Source of the DNA: Carallia brachiata
Lineage: Eukaryota > Streptophyta > Magnoliopsida > Malpighiales > Rhizophoraceae
NCBI GenBank assembly: GCA_021464245.1
Contig: JADCRB010000066.1
Span: forward strand, 2,083,548 to 2,147,547
DNA: 64,000 nt
Reading direction: 5' to 3'
The translations under genes and the position numbers were made by a program. Numbering within the stretch: position 1 is the first letter of the stretch; each line of letters opens with the position of its first letter. Below the pieces are notes generated by a model. It was not told the DNA's origin. It ran no database searches and saw nothing but the letters and a program-made list of their open reading frames with translations. Of the stretch, positions 12,201 to 22,300 are shown piece after piece.

Positions 12201-14057
12201 GTAAGAAACCAATAAGAAAGAAATTGCGCAATTCTAAGGAAATTTCCGTCGTTTGGTTACATGCGAGAAAAGAGAAGTACTTGAATCTGGTGTCAGTCAA
12301 ACTAGTTAAAAATCCATGTAAAAAAACAAAAAAACAAAAAACGAAACCATTTGAAGCAAAACAACGAAAATGCCCCAATCTTTTTTTCTGCAGACCACTC
12401 CTTTTGTTATCTTTATATGAACATATTTGTAATATCATCCATAATTTTTTTTTACTATTTTTTCGTATAATTCAAAACTAAAATTTATTTTCTCATAATT
12501 TTCTTTCTCACTATTTCTCATCTATTCAAACAATAAATTTTTATAATTTTCTTTTTCACAATTTTTTTTTTCATAACTTTCTTGTTTCACAAATTTTTCA
12601 CAATTCAAACACATGTACAACATTAGTTTCTTAAATACTCACTGTGTTATATGATTTTCAAAAGAGCTTTGTTACATACCTAAAAAATTTAACTAAAATT
12701 CAACTAAAATGATATTATATTGACATCATTTAAGATCTTATATGTTATTTATTATTCACGTAGAATCCAAAATAATGTCATAATTATATATCATTCTAAA
12801 TAATTTTGGTTAGATCATTTGACTACCTTTTTTTTGCTTGTCAAATTTGTGTAAGTCAGTCTCGTGTTTCTAACAAATTTGGTTAGGATATTATGTTAAA
12901 ACCTTTTAGTTATGCGTTCAAATCTTAACGACTTTATCTTAAAAAAAAAAAATCGAGCAAGACAGATGCCAATGTCGTAAACTAACTTAATTGTCATAAA
13001 ATAATTACCAAAAGTTATGAGAACCATCGTTCAGAAAAGTTGAAAATCCACTGATTATTTATTCTATTAGATGGATCTCTTAACTCCCATTAAGTAGATT
13101 CGAATGAGACTTCCAATTGGAAAATTCTAGCGCTTACCACTAAAGTGTTCCTCCAAAATTCATTTTGTTATTTTGATTCAATCCTTGTGTACCATATATA
13201 TACAGGTTCTTGGACAAAGCAATAATCATTGACAAGGAGGATGTTTCGACAAAACAAAGAAATCCATGGAGGCTGTGCTCCGTTCACCAAGTGGAAGAAG
13301 TGAAACTTGTCCTCCGCCTCATTCCCATATGGCTTAGTTGCCTAATGTTTGCTGCCACAATAGTACCATCCCACACATTTACACCAAGCAGGGAAGCACT
13401 ATGGTCAGGTCAATCGGACCACACTTCCACATTCCCCCAGCAGCCCTCCAGAGCCTAATTGGCCTCACAATCCTTGTGACCGTCCCCGTTTATGACCGGA
13501 TTTTTGTTCCGGTTGCTCGAACGATCACCGGACGTCCCTCTGGGATAACCATGCTACAAAGGATTGGAATTGGCCTATTTGTGTCCACGATTGGCATGGT
13601 AGTGGCAGCACTAGTAGAATCTAAAAGGGTGAATACTGCAAGGGTCCATGGCCTTTTGGACACCCCAAAAGCAATAGTGCCAATGAGCGTCTGTTGGCTG
13701 CTGCCACAGTACATGATAGGCGGAATAGCCGATGTTTTCACTGTCGTCGGATTGCAAGAATTATTCTATGATCAAATGCCGGAGGGGTTGAGAAGCATTG
13801 GAGCTGCTGCTTATATTAGTGTGACTGGATTTGGGAGCTTTGTCAACACAGCCATCATATCTGCGGTGCAGGCAATTACCTCAAGGAGTGGTGGTGGCAT
13901 TTGGCTTGGTGACAATCTCAACCGTGCACATATTGATGGCTTCTACTGGGTGTTGGCTGTTTTAAGTGCTTTGAATTTTTGTGTTTATTTGTGGGTTGCT
14001 AGCAATTTTGTGTACAAAAAGGTTGAGGGTGAGGAAACACAAGATGATAAGGTTTGA
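9267..14057 (+). CDS. NRT1/PTR family (NPF5-type) transporter with two frame breaks
   Basis: A 12-TM major-facilitator proton-coupled nitrate/peptide-type transporter; the true substrate is unknown. Exons are 9267-9381, 9518-9735, 9975-10226, 11014-11284 and 13206-14057, all with GT-AG borders. Restored length is about 568 aa, normal for NPF. Seen: GGW before TM1, a proton-coupling ExxER-like motif reading EVADR, 'LADSILGRFKT' after TM2, 'FAADQFDEGRPEE', 'SSFFNWWYLGI', and 'FLDKAIIIDKED' opening exon 5. Start: the ATG at 9267 gives the expected short cytosolic N-terminus and follows a TATA box. Odd: exon 4 changes frame between about 11,190 and 11,262, where the upstream frame hits TAG at 11263 but the exon end reads ARTNQFR in another frame. 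Exon 5 loses one T at 13378-13380 inside SHTF-YTKQGS. Phase arithmetic agrees with one missing base in each exon. It is either a recent pseudogene or has sequence errors. The NPF5 assignment is by recall of family sequences; the exact member is uncertain. Confidence 0.85.
10531..10554 (+). repeat. G16-T-G7 run in NPF intron 3
   Basis: A pure guanine run of 16, one T, then seven more G lies on the sense strand of the first NPF gene's third intron (10227-11013). It could fold as a G-quadruplex in the pre-mRNA. Its exact length is unreliable in any assembly. Confidence 0.85.
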
Positions 14058-15900
14058 GCGTTGATGGAAATTTAGAGGCCAATGTCTAAAAACTATGTGA
14101 ATGACCACGGGGCTAATTTGATACCATTTCGTTAATGTGGAAGCTCAAACTTTAGGAAACTATATATATATTGTTGTAAGGGCCCTTGTGTTGTTTGAAT
14201 TATTATGGTGAAATAGAACATACAGTTGCTGTTGTTCTCTCTCTCTTTCTCTCTCACACACACACGCAACACGCACACACACACATAATTTTACATACAA
14301 TAAAATTTGAGAAAAGGTTAATGAACTAAGAATGATGGATTGAGTGTGAATCGAGTTGAGTGTTGTGCATATCGTTTATAAGTTTATTACACATCAACCT
14401 TAATTAAAAATTATATAAGCTTATATATATATATATATATTCAAAAATTGATTACGTGCAAAACTAATAAAATTAATCTATATCAAACTTATGAATAATC
14501 TATATGAGAGTTAAATTATTCCATCTCTCTCAGTTTATATACTTTTAGCCATTAAATTTTAACAACAAAACTTATGCGCATGAATCATAACACCGCGTAG
14601 TTGTGGGTCCAATTTATTTAGTATGGCATTATTTGATTAGCTCGATAAAAGGTTTGTATGGTTTGTTTATAAGACTTATTAATAGAGGTAATGCAGATAT
14701 TACTATTAGAATTAGAGGGAAAAAAAATAAAATTATAGGATTGAACTATTCACATATAGGTAGAACTTTCCTAATTTTATTTAATCCTTTGGGAATTTAG
14801 TAGGAAAGGAAAATCCATAGCCAAAAAAAAAAGAAGGTTAAATATATTAAAATAAAATAATATTTCGCTTCTAACATGTGGGCCTAATACCAAGAGTCTA
14901 GTGGGCCTTTGTTGCTGATCCATCTTTGGTGGCTTTCCTTTCCATTTTTTATGTAGCATTGGCAAAGATTATTAAACCTAACACGATTTTGTTTTATTTT
15001 ATTTGAGATTTGTTAACCCATGCAAAATCCAATGCTAATCAAAGCGGAAAAGATATTTGAAAGAATAATAAATCAGGCGATTGTACTATAAATCTTCAAA
15101 GGAGCCAAAACCAGATACGTGGGCTAAGGCCACATCTGCCCAGAATAATAAAAGATCTTCATGTTCATCTGGTTTTGACCGAAAATCTGGTACTTGATAT
15201 TTTTGGAAATTTCTTCGGCAAATCACATGGTTAAAATGTTTAATCCGTGCTACGTAATATCCTCCTCCAATCAAGATCTTACTTTTACTTTTTTGAAAAG
15301 AAAATATTTTAAAGAAATAATAATAATGAAAATTGTCCCAGCTTATTATTATTGTTTTTTTTTTTATTTAGGTGCATCAAAGTAAACTTTAAACAAATGG
15401 CCCCAGCCACTACCTATAAGGTTTATTAGTAGAGTCACTTGAATATTTAATTTCAAGTTTACAATTCGATCTCTAATCTCTTAGTCTTTAGTCTTTACAA
15501 ATAAAAAAAAATTAAAAAAAAAAAACCACAATGTTATCCATAGAAGAAGAGAGCCTTTTCTCTTATTTTTTTGTCTATATTTTTGCGTTTTTTTTTTTTT
15601 TGTTTTTGGGGGGGGAACTTTGAGAGTACTATTAAGTAAGGTGTGAAATTTTCATGATCAAACTGAAATCAATTAATATCTCTTGAAATTTCTTGCGGCA
15701 GATCTGCTCCTTGAAAATTGGCCAAAGGTCTTAATTAAATAGTAATCAGATAAAATAATAGAGGGATCTCAGTTTGGCAGGGAGTCAAGCAAGCACGTGC
15801 ATGGAAACCCAATCTTCATAATTGTATTTTGTACTATCCATCTCAAAAAGGCCAAGTCGGCCGCCACCTTTGCTGTGTTATAGTTTCATAGTTTGCCTGC
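14058..15900. other. Intergenic, no gene seen
   Basis: This AT-rich spacer lies between the NPF and response-regulator genes. It holds microsatellites at its left end, several A/T homopolymers and a G-run near 15,608-15,615. No open frame with family features was found on either strand. Confidence 0.6.
14237..14287. repeat. Compound (CT)n/(CA)n microsatellite
   Basis: A CT-dinucleotide run passes into a CA run with one interruption, about 180 bases past the NPF stop codon. It lies in the probable 3' UTR or just beyond. A separate (AT)n run sits at about 14,420-14,441. Confidence 0.9.
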
Positions 15901-15914
15901 CTAGCTGCGAAGCT

Positions 15915-16101
15915 TCTTAATCTAAAGGTCAACAAAGATTACGATGAGAAAAGTCCAATTATTGAAAAAATCATAGGAAAGAACACACCACCTTCCTTGC
16001 TTGTTGTCTAATTCAAAAATCAGCATAAGAAGATCCGGGAGATTCTGGACGAAATCCGCCGGATCTTGCTTTCCAAACTGTCCAGATTTCCCCACGGGAT
16101 T
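15915..16101 (+). promoter_or_regulatory. Cluster of type-B ARR core sites upstream of the response regulator
   Basis: The core (A/G)GAT(T/C), or its complement, appears at about 15919 (AATCT), 15936 (AGATT), 16031 (AGATC), 16040 (AGATT), 16053 (AATCC), 16061 (GGATC), 16084 (AGATT) and 16097 (GGATT). Six fall within 71 bases. Type-B ARRs are known to bind this core and induce type-A genes in response to cytokinin. The core is short, so the density, not any single site, is the evidence. Confidence 0.5.
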
Positions 16102-16289
16102 TGCATCTTCACCCCCCAAAAATGGCCATGGCTACCCCATTTAAAGACCACAGCTCCTCCCATACCTTCTCTTGTTTCTATTCATTCCTCCTCATCTTCA
16201 TCTGGGGCTTTCTTGATTTCATTCTTCCTGCTTTCTTGGACTTTTTTGTGCTTCTTACTACACCATCATAACTCATAAGTAGCCGCAAC

Positions 16290-17208
16290 ATGGGCATGGC
16301 TACAGAAGCTCAGTTTCATGTCCTTGCTGTTGATGATAGCCTCATTGACAGAAAGTTGATTGAGAGGCTCCTTAAGAACTCTTCTTACCAAGGTAGGGAA
16401 AAGAGAATTTAGGCTCCAACACTTTCATGTATTCTTCTTGATGTCTCAACAACGAAAAGCAATTTGGGGTTCATATTTGAGTGAACTTTGTGTTGATCCT
16501 TTTTCTCCTTTCTCCCTTTTTTTTTTCCATTACAGTAACTGCAGTTGATTCGGGAAGCAAGGCTTTGGAGTTTTTGGGTTTGAATGAGGATTCAGATCAA
16601 AGACATTCAAATCCAACCTCTGTTTCACCAGGTCATCATCATCATCATCATCAGGACATAGAGGTGAATCTAATCATCACAGACTACTGTATGCCAGGGA
16701 TGACAGGCTACGATCTTCTGAGAAAGATCAAGGTAATTGGACTTGTTTTACTATCTGTTATATAAGGTTATGCTGGTTCAAGGAACAATTCATACATTCT
16801 TGGCTGGATTTAATTGTTTCTAGAGTTCAATGATTGATGTTTCTGATGTGCAGGAATCTAAATCCTTCAAGGACATACCGGTTGTGATCATGTCCTCAGA
16901 GAATGTTCCATCAAGGATCGATAGGTAAAAACGCAACGGATCCAACTTCTCGCTTGGAATCCAGAGAGCATCATTGTCATTACAGACTAACATGTTTTTT
17001 TTTTGTGTAAATGTTCAGATGCTTAGAGGAAGGAGCAGAAGAATTCTTCCTGAAACCAGTTCAATTATCAGATGTTAATAAGCTCAGACCCCATTTGATG
17101 AAGGGAAGAGCAAAGGATGATCATCTCAACGACAGGAGGAAGGACGGTGAGGAAGTTCGCTCACCTGACAGAACAAGAACCAGACATAATAATGATCTGG
17201 AAGTCTGA
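16290..17208 (+). CDS. Type-A two-component response regulator (ARR8/ARR9-like)
   Basis: Negative regulator of cytokinin signalling: its receiver domain accepts phosphate from histidine phosphotransfer proteins. Exons are 16290-16392, 16536-16732, 16854-16924 and 17019-17208, giving 186 aa with all frames open. Receiver landmarks: acidic pair D15-D16 in VLAVDDS, phosphoacceptor D84 in [15 protein letters not shown], Ser114 in [11 protein letters not shown], and Lys136 in [10 protein letters not shown]. The opening [17 protein letters not shown] matches what I recall of ARR8/ARR9. A first Met two codons before a second, just 18 bases into exon 1's context, fits those homologues. The C-terminal tail is short and charged, with no DNA-binding GARP domain, so it is type-A, not type-B. 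Odd: the loop before the phosphoacceptor strand carries six consecutive His (66-73 region) encoded by a pure CAT repeat. The upstream region is rich in type-B ARR core sites, consistent with cytokinin induction. Confidence 0.95.
16634..16651 (+). repeat. (CAT)6 trinucleotide run coding six histidines
   Basis: Six identical CAT codons followed by CAG lie in exon 2 of the response regulator. They sit in the variable loop between the helix after [14 protein letters not shown] and the strand carrying the phosphoacceptor. Pure codon use suggests recent slippage. Confidence 0.9.
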
Positions 17209-17986
17209 TTGTGAAAAATCTTTTAGTAATTCGTTTTTGACCCACAAAACTTCAAAACCATATTCCAATATCGGCTTCTTTATAGAAAACAGGCTCAACA
17301 GAAATTGCGATTTATTGAGCCAAAAAGACAGCTATGTGTCATGTTAAGAATTATTGCACTCGGTTCCTCGTAAATCACAGAAAAAAAAAATCTCCGACAG
17401 GTACATTGCTTTCCTAGCTGAAAGTATTTGATTCGTTGATTTTACGAATCCCAAAGGTTTGAGCTGTAAAAATAAAGGTTAAAAAAGCTTCTATTCATAG
17501 AAGTCGACTACTATTATTCATTTGAAAAAGAAAGAGTGCTGTTTCAGAATGGTATTTGACCGTTTTGTTTGGCTTTTCATTTGCTCGGTTGTCAAGGAAC
17601 ATTCGTTGATCTACCTGTTCACAGCTCTCACTCCATGAAAAACGTTTTTCACAATGTTTTACCCCACATTTGTATTGTGAAAATGCAGAATGCTGAAAGA
17701 GGTCGTATCGTGCTATGTTATCCCACTTTTTACGGAAATTATGCCATAATTGAGTAAATTCAATTAACTTTAAAAAAAAAAACACAAATTGAACTAAATA
17801 TATATTTAACAAAAAAAAAAAAAAAAAGTAATACCCGTTAGACAAAACTTTCTTGCACGCATACGAGCATGAAGATGCTTGCCTCCAAAGATCATGCACC
17901 GCCCCAGACGTTCCCTCCCTTAAGCCCTCAAATATTTGAAATGTAATCCTTACGTCCATCAACTTGAGGTTTCATATTTGAAAGAC
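17209..17986. other. Intergenic, no gene seen
   Basis: This is the 3' flank of the response regulator followed by AT-rich spacer with A/T runs near 17,775-17,828. A 155-codon minus-strand open frame (17495-17962) is interrupted by low-complexity Phe/Lys stretches and matches no family I know. I treat it as chance. Confidence 0.6.
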
Positions 17987-18676
17987 ACAAATTTCCATTG
18001 TTGTTAAATCCGGACCGGACTGGCCGGTTCAACCGGTCAGACTAGTGACCAATCGAAGATTCAGTCTGGGTTTAGCTTTAAAATGCTATCAGACCGGACC
18101 GGTCAACGGACCGATTCAATAATTTAAAAAAATTTCACCTTACTTTGTTAAAACTGGGTTTTGAACCTCTCATATGAACTGCAAGTTTTACACCACTAGA
18201 CCAACTTACAACTTATTGTAAACTTTCTTTTTTTTTACTTATTATTTTCTCATACTTCTCACATAATACATATACCATCCTATATAATTAATACATTAAC
18301 ATTTACTATTTTCTCTTTTTAAGACTTCTCACATAATACATATACCATCCTATATAATTAATACATTAACATTTACTATTTTCTCTTTTTAAGACAATTA
18401 TTAATTTCCTTAATTCGTTAATTTTATTTTCTAATAAATTATTAATCATTTATTTTAAATTTATAAATGTAAATATTTTAATGCATACATATATATTATA
18501 ATATTACATTGTACATATAAATTTTTAAATGTAATGTATATAAATATATATTTTTTATATATTTAATATTAAATACCAGTTTTATCGGTTCAATTTCCGG
18601 TTGAACTGGTTGGATCTTAAACCACTAAACTTTTCAGTTCAATGACCGGTCCGATTTTTACAACATTACAAATTTC
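17987..18676. mobile_element. Non-autonomous Mutator-like element with 9-bp TSD
   Basis: The perfect 9-bp direct repeat ACAAATTTC flanks the element at 17987-17995 and 18668-18676. The ends are inverted: the left reads 'attgttgttaaatccggacc' and the complement of the right reads 'aatgttgtaaaaatcggacc', both followed by repeated ACCGGTC-type motifs. A 9-bp target duplication is characteristic of Mutator-like elements. About 672 bp of AT-rich interior contains no transposase. Related but degraded ACCGGTC-rich sequence recurs near 44,270-44,350 and within 45,092-46,119. Confidence 0.85.
18254..18393. repeat. Perfect 70-bp tandem duplication inside the element
   Basis: Two copies of one 70-base unit (18254-18323 and 18324-18393) are identical at every base I compared, while the host element's two ends have diverged. 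The duplication is therefore recent, or is an assembly artefact. Confidence 0.9.
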
Positions 18677-18880
18677 ATCAAGTAACATAAAATGTGAAGA
18701 AAGGTTCCCAACCGTATACTCGTATTTCCTTCAATTCATGTGTTACACACCTTAGATCAATGAAATTGAACCTTGGCTCCCATCTAGGTCAAGCTTTCCT
18801 TTCCATCAAGCACAGGAGGGCTAGGCACCACGCAAACATTCTCAAAATTGAACTGGAAAACGGAGTCTAGCTGTATTAAA

Positions 18881-18927
18881 CCCCACGCCCCCACCCCACC
18901 CCGCACCCAACCACCCCCCTCCCCACC
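18881..18927 (-). other. G-rich tract on the minus strand, downstream of PRAF
   Basis: The plus strand is almost pure C with A/T spacers. Read on the minus strand, which is PRAF's sense strand, it has seven or more runs of three to six G separated by one to four bases. This is a canonical G-quadruplex pattern, lying about 380-420 bases past the PRAF stop codon, in the 3' UTR or terminator zone. Confidence 0.7.
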
Positions 18928-19303
18928 TTTAAAACAAAAAAAAAAAACACGGGCGAGCGCGCTCGCCATGTAGATTGTAATAAAACAAAATAAAGAGGTA
19001 GTAGATGCATTCAGTCCATGAATGGGCACAATCTAGATGTAATTTCCCTTAACAATATACATTTCAGCCGTTTTGGACTTGAGACCAGTTAACTACCTAC
19101 AAAGAATATACACCAACATATGAAGCAGTGGGAAATGAAAAATTACCACCCACTCAATCCTAAAATGAAAAAAGCAAAAGGCCGTGTCAAATTCTAAGAG
19201 CAAAACTTCGGGCGGAATTGCGAGTTTTGCAAAAACAGCTTTTGCAGATGCCACCGTGTTGAATCTCAAATTAGGAAGGTCAATGAAATAGCCCTTTTCT
19301 TCC

Positions 19304-22300
19304 CTAACCAACAATAGACTTGTTGGTCATTGGAACATTGTATCGCTGATAGACTCTGGCTCTATTAGCTGCCCACCATTGTTCTGCTTGTTTCTCTGTA
19401 AACCCTTTCGACTGCATTGACACACAGTAACACACGATAGTGCATCTCCAATGACAAGGTTTTAGCTACTAATGAAATTTTGCAGTTAATGGATGGTGTC
19501 CATAGGGGGTGTTGAGGTGGTTTTGGGTTGTGTGAGACATGACTTGAGAGCCAAGGGTCTCCAGATCAGTAGAAATTATGGATAATTTTTTGCATTGTAG
19601 ATGGCAAAAATCAAACATAAGTATAGTTCTTCATACATTGTGACATACCTGAAACGGACACGCTTGAGATCTTTGGCACCCTCAGGCAGGGAAACAAGAG
19701 TAATATACACTCCTGGTTCATCTTGCTCAACCCATTCATCCCCATGGACTGGCTCAACTTTTGTTCTGCATCTATTCCTTGTTGCCGCTTCCAGAAGGGG
19801 CACCTGAGAGTGATCTGAGACTACCATATTGCTTGATCCATTTAAATCTGGTTCGTGGCAAGTAGTTGGACTGCTCAAATGTGCAATGACTGCCGAAGGA
19901 TCATCCTTCAGAGGAGCACTAGAATAGGAAAAGGTGGGTGAACTGTTGTTTTTTGCCGGCTCCAACAGGTAACCTTTCAGCCATGTCCTTCAACTACCAT
20001 AGACCAGAAACAAGGAACAAATAAAGATGAATTCTAAAAGGAAGCACAATATAAGATGAATCTTATCTAAGTAAAATAATGTGCCCTCGTAAGCTGTAAC
20101 TTCCTTTAGCAGTGTTCACGAATATCATGTCACCAACCATCTACTCTGCCTGGACATTTCTGAACAAGGCTCAAGTTGTCACGTTTTTCTTTTGCTTGTA
20201 TTGATTTGGCAAAGGCATACAATGAGTATAAAGTTTGAGTCCACCTATATAAAACAAACACTACCCAATTACGCACATCAAACACTTAACATCAAGCTCC
20301 TCTCCCTCCTCAAAAATCTAGCCGCTTTGTACTGTAGGTCTGGACAAATGATGTATTGGGACACCTATCTTATGTATTAGACATGACTTTCACCATGTGC
20401 TGCTTGTGTTTTTTCCTTTGTTTCCCAAACAACATCCAAATTATGCCTACACGAATGAACTAATTCTCTTATTGAATGAAATGAAGATTAGTATGAGGGC
20501 CATGTGTTGAACATCCCTTCCATTCCATTCAGGGCTACAACATGAGCTTTAGCTTACTTGGGCAGTAAGTGACTTAATTACTTCCTTTGCTGCTTTGCAT
20601 TTTGCAGCCTCCTCCCCTGCTACTGCAGTAGCCTCCTTCAACTGCTGCGTTGTTCTTTCAATCTCAGCTTCCTGACGTTGAGCCTTGAGAGTAAGTTCTT
20701 CAACCTGCAATACCGGTCAGTCATAATACACGCATAGCACACAAATTGAAGTTTTGCCAAACCTGAAAGTAAATGCTTATCCAAAAATATTGTACAAACA
20801 AATTTTCTGTTTTACTGTTCTGCGTCTTATAACTTGGTTATGCAAGGACAATTACAAATGCAGTTGCTTAAGCAAATGCTTTCATATATAGCTGCTAGAT
20901 GCATTATATACATATATACTCTCAATATTCTAGCACACCTAATGCGTGCTTTTGTCCTCATCTAATATACCCAACAAGGAAACTATATGCAAAAGTACAT
21001 AAGCTTATTATTTTGACAAAGGTGAATCACATATACACTTTATAAGTCACTGTATTTCTTCAAGCTATTTAAAGCATCAACTGTAAAGCTCTGCCATCAA
21101 ATGACAATGGAGTCCACAATTAGTGTTCCATATATAAAAACAAAACAAATTTTCTGCAGTCATCTGTAAGGTCACAGAGTTTAAAGAGTGCCAATTGAAT
21201 ATATAAAAAACTTTTAAGTCATCCACCATAGTTACAACCATATCTGTGTCTCAAAATTTTGGCTTGATGAACATTTAAGTTCATCAATGAGATTGAGTGT
21301 ATTGGACCCATGTTAAAGTCACAACAAAGACAGCTAAGATAGCTTTCCTCAAAGTAGACCAGTTATGTGAGCAATAAGAAGAGAACTGATTACCTGAGCT
21401 CTTAATTTAGCAACTTCTTCACTTAAACTATTGTCTGAACCTTTGGCACCATTTGCTACAAGTTTTGGCAATGCATACAAAGAGAAAGTTGGTGTTGGAG
21501 TTACAGCACGAGTAGGACTCGCTCGCCTTGATGTTGGTGATGTTGCTCGTGACATAATTCTTGATCCAGGAAGAGAAGCAGAGAAAAATTTCTTTGATGA
21601 CCCAAATGATTTAGAGTTACTAAAGGGATTGTGCTGAGAAGCACCATTTCCAGATGACGATGCCTGAGTACTATTAGAGTTTGACATCTTGTTTCTTTTG
21701 GAGGATCCACTATCCGACTCTTTTGATGATTCCATAGAATAATTCCTTCCAAGTTGGACTCGGGATTTTGTATTCAAATTATTGCTCTTGTCAATGCCTT
21801 CATTTCGTCTCAGGTTCAGACTTCCCCTTCTACTGAGAGAAGAGTCAGTTGAAGAGTCAACTTCAGTAGCTTTCTTCAGTTTGCCAAAACAATGATCACA
21901 AACGCGATAAAGTTTGTTAGGATTTGGTGCCATTGAAGCTTTTAGAGACTTTTTACTGCTACATGAGTGGCAAAAGACAAGTCCACAGTTATAGCAATTG
22001 TGTCGTTTCCTTTTGAAATTAAACACAAGCCGACAGCCAGAACACATAGATTGATCAATGCCAGATGCCCACTTGTGGAGACAAATAGCTGCAGTAAAAC
22101 TAGTGCCACAGACAACACTTTTAACCTGTTTGTCTTTCAAAGCTTCAACTATTGATGGAGAATTTCTATCATCTGCATCACCATGACCTAATCGGCCATT
22201 TGCACCCTTTCCCCAGCTGTATACTTCAGTTCTTGATGTTAACACCACCACATGATATTCCCCACAAGCTATTTCTTCAACAAAATTTTTTGTGAGCTTC

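Noticed and set aside
13490..13741. Minus-strand frames over NPF exons, also at 36161, 46342, 55938 and 61642
   Set aside because: They are antisense shadows of well-supported transporter exons and repeat in every copy.
17495..17962. 155-codon minus-strand open frame
   Set aside because: Phe-rich stretches from poly-A/T runs and no family resemblance; judged chance.
18784..19029. 81-codon minus-strand frame over the G-rich tract
   Set aside because: Glycine-rich only because of the G-runs; it lies past the PRAF stop with no domain.
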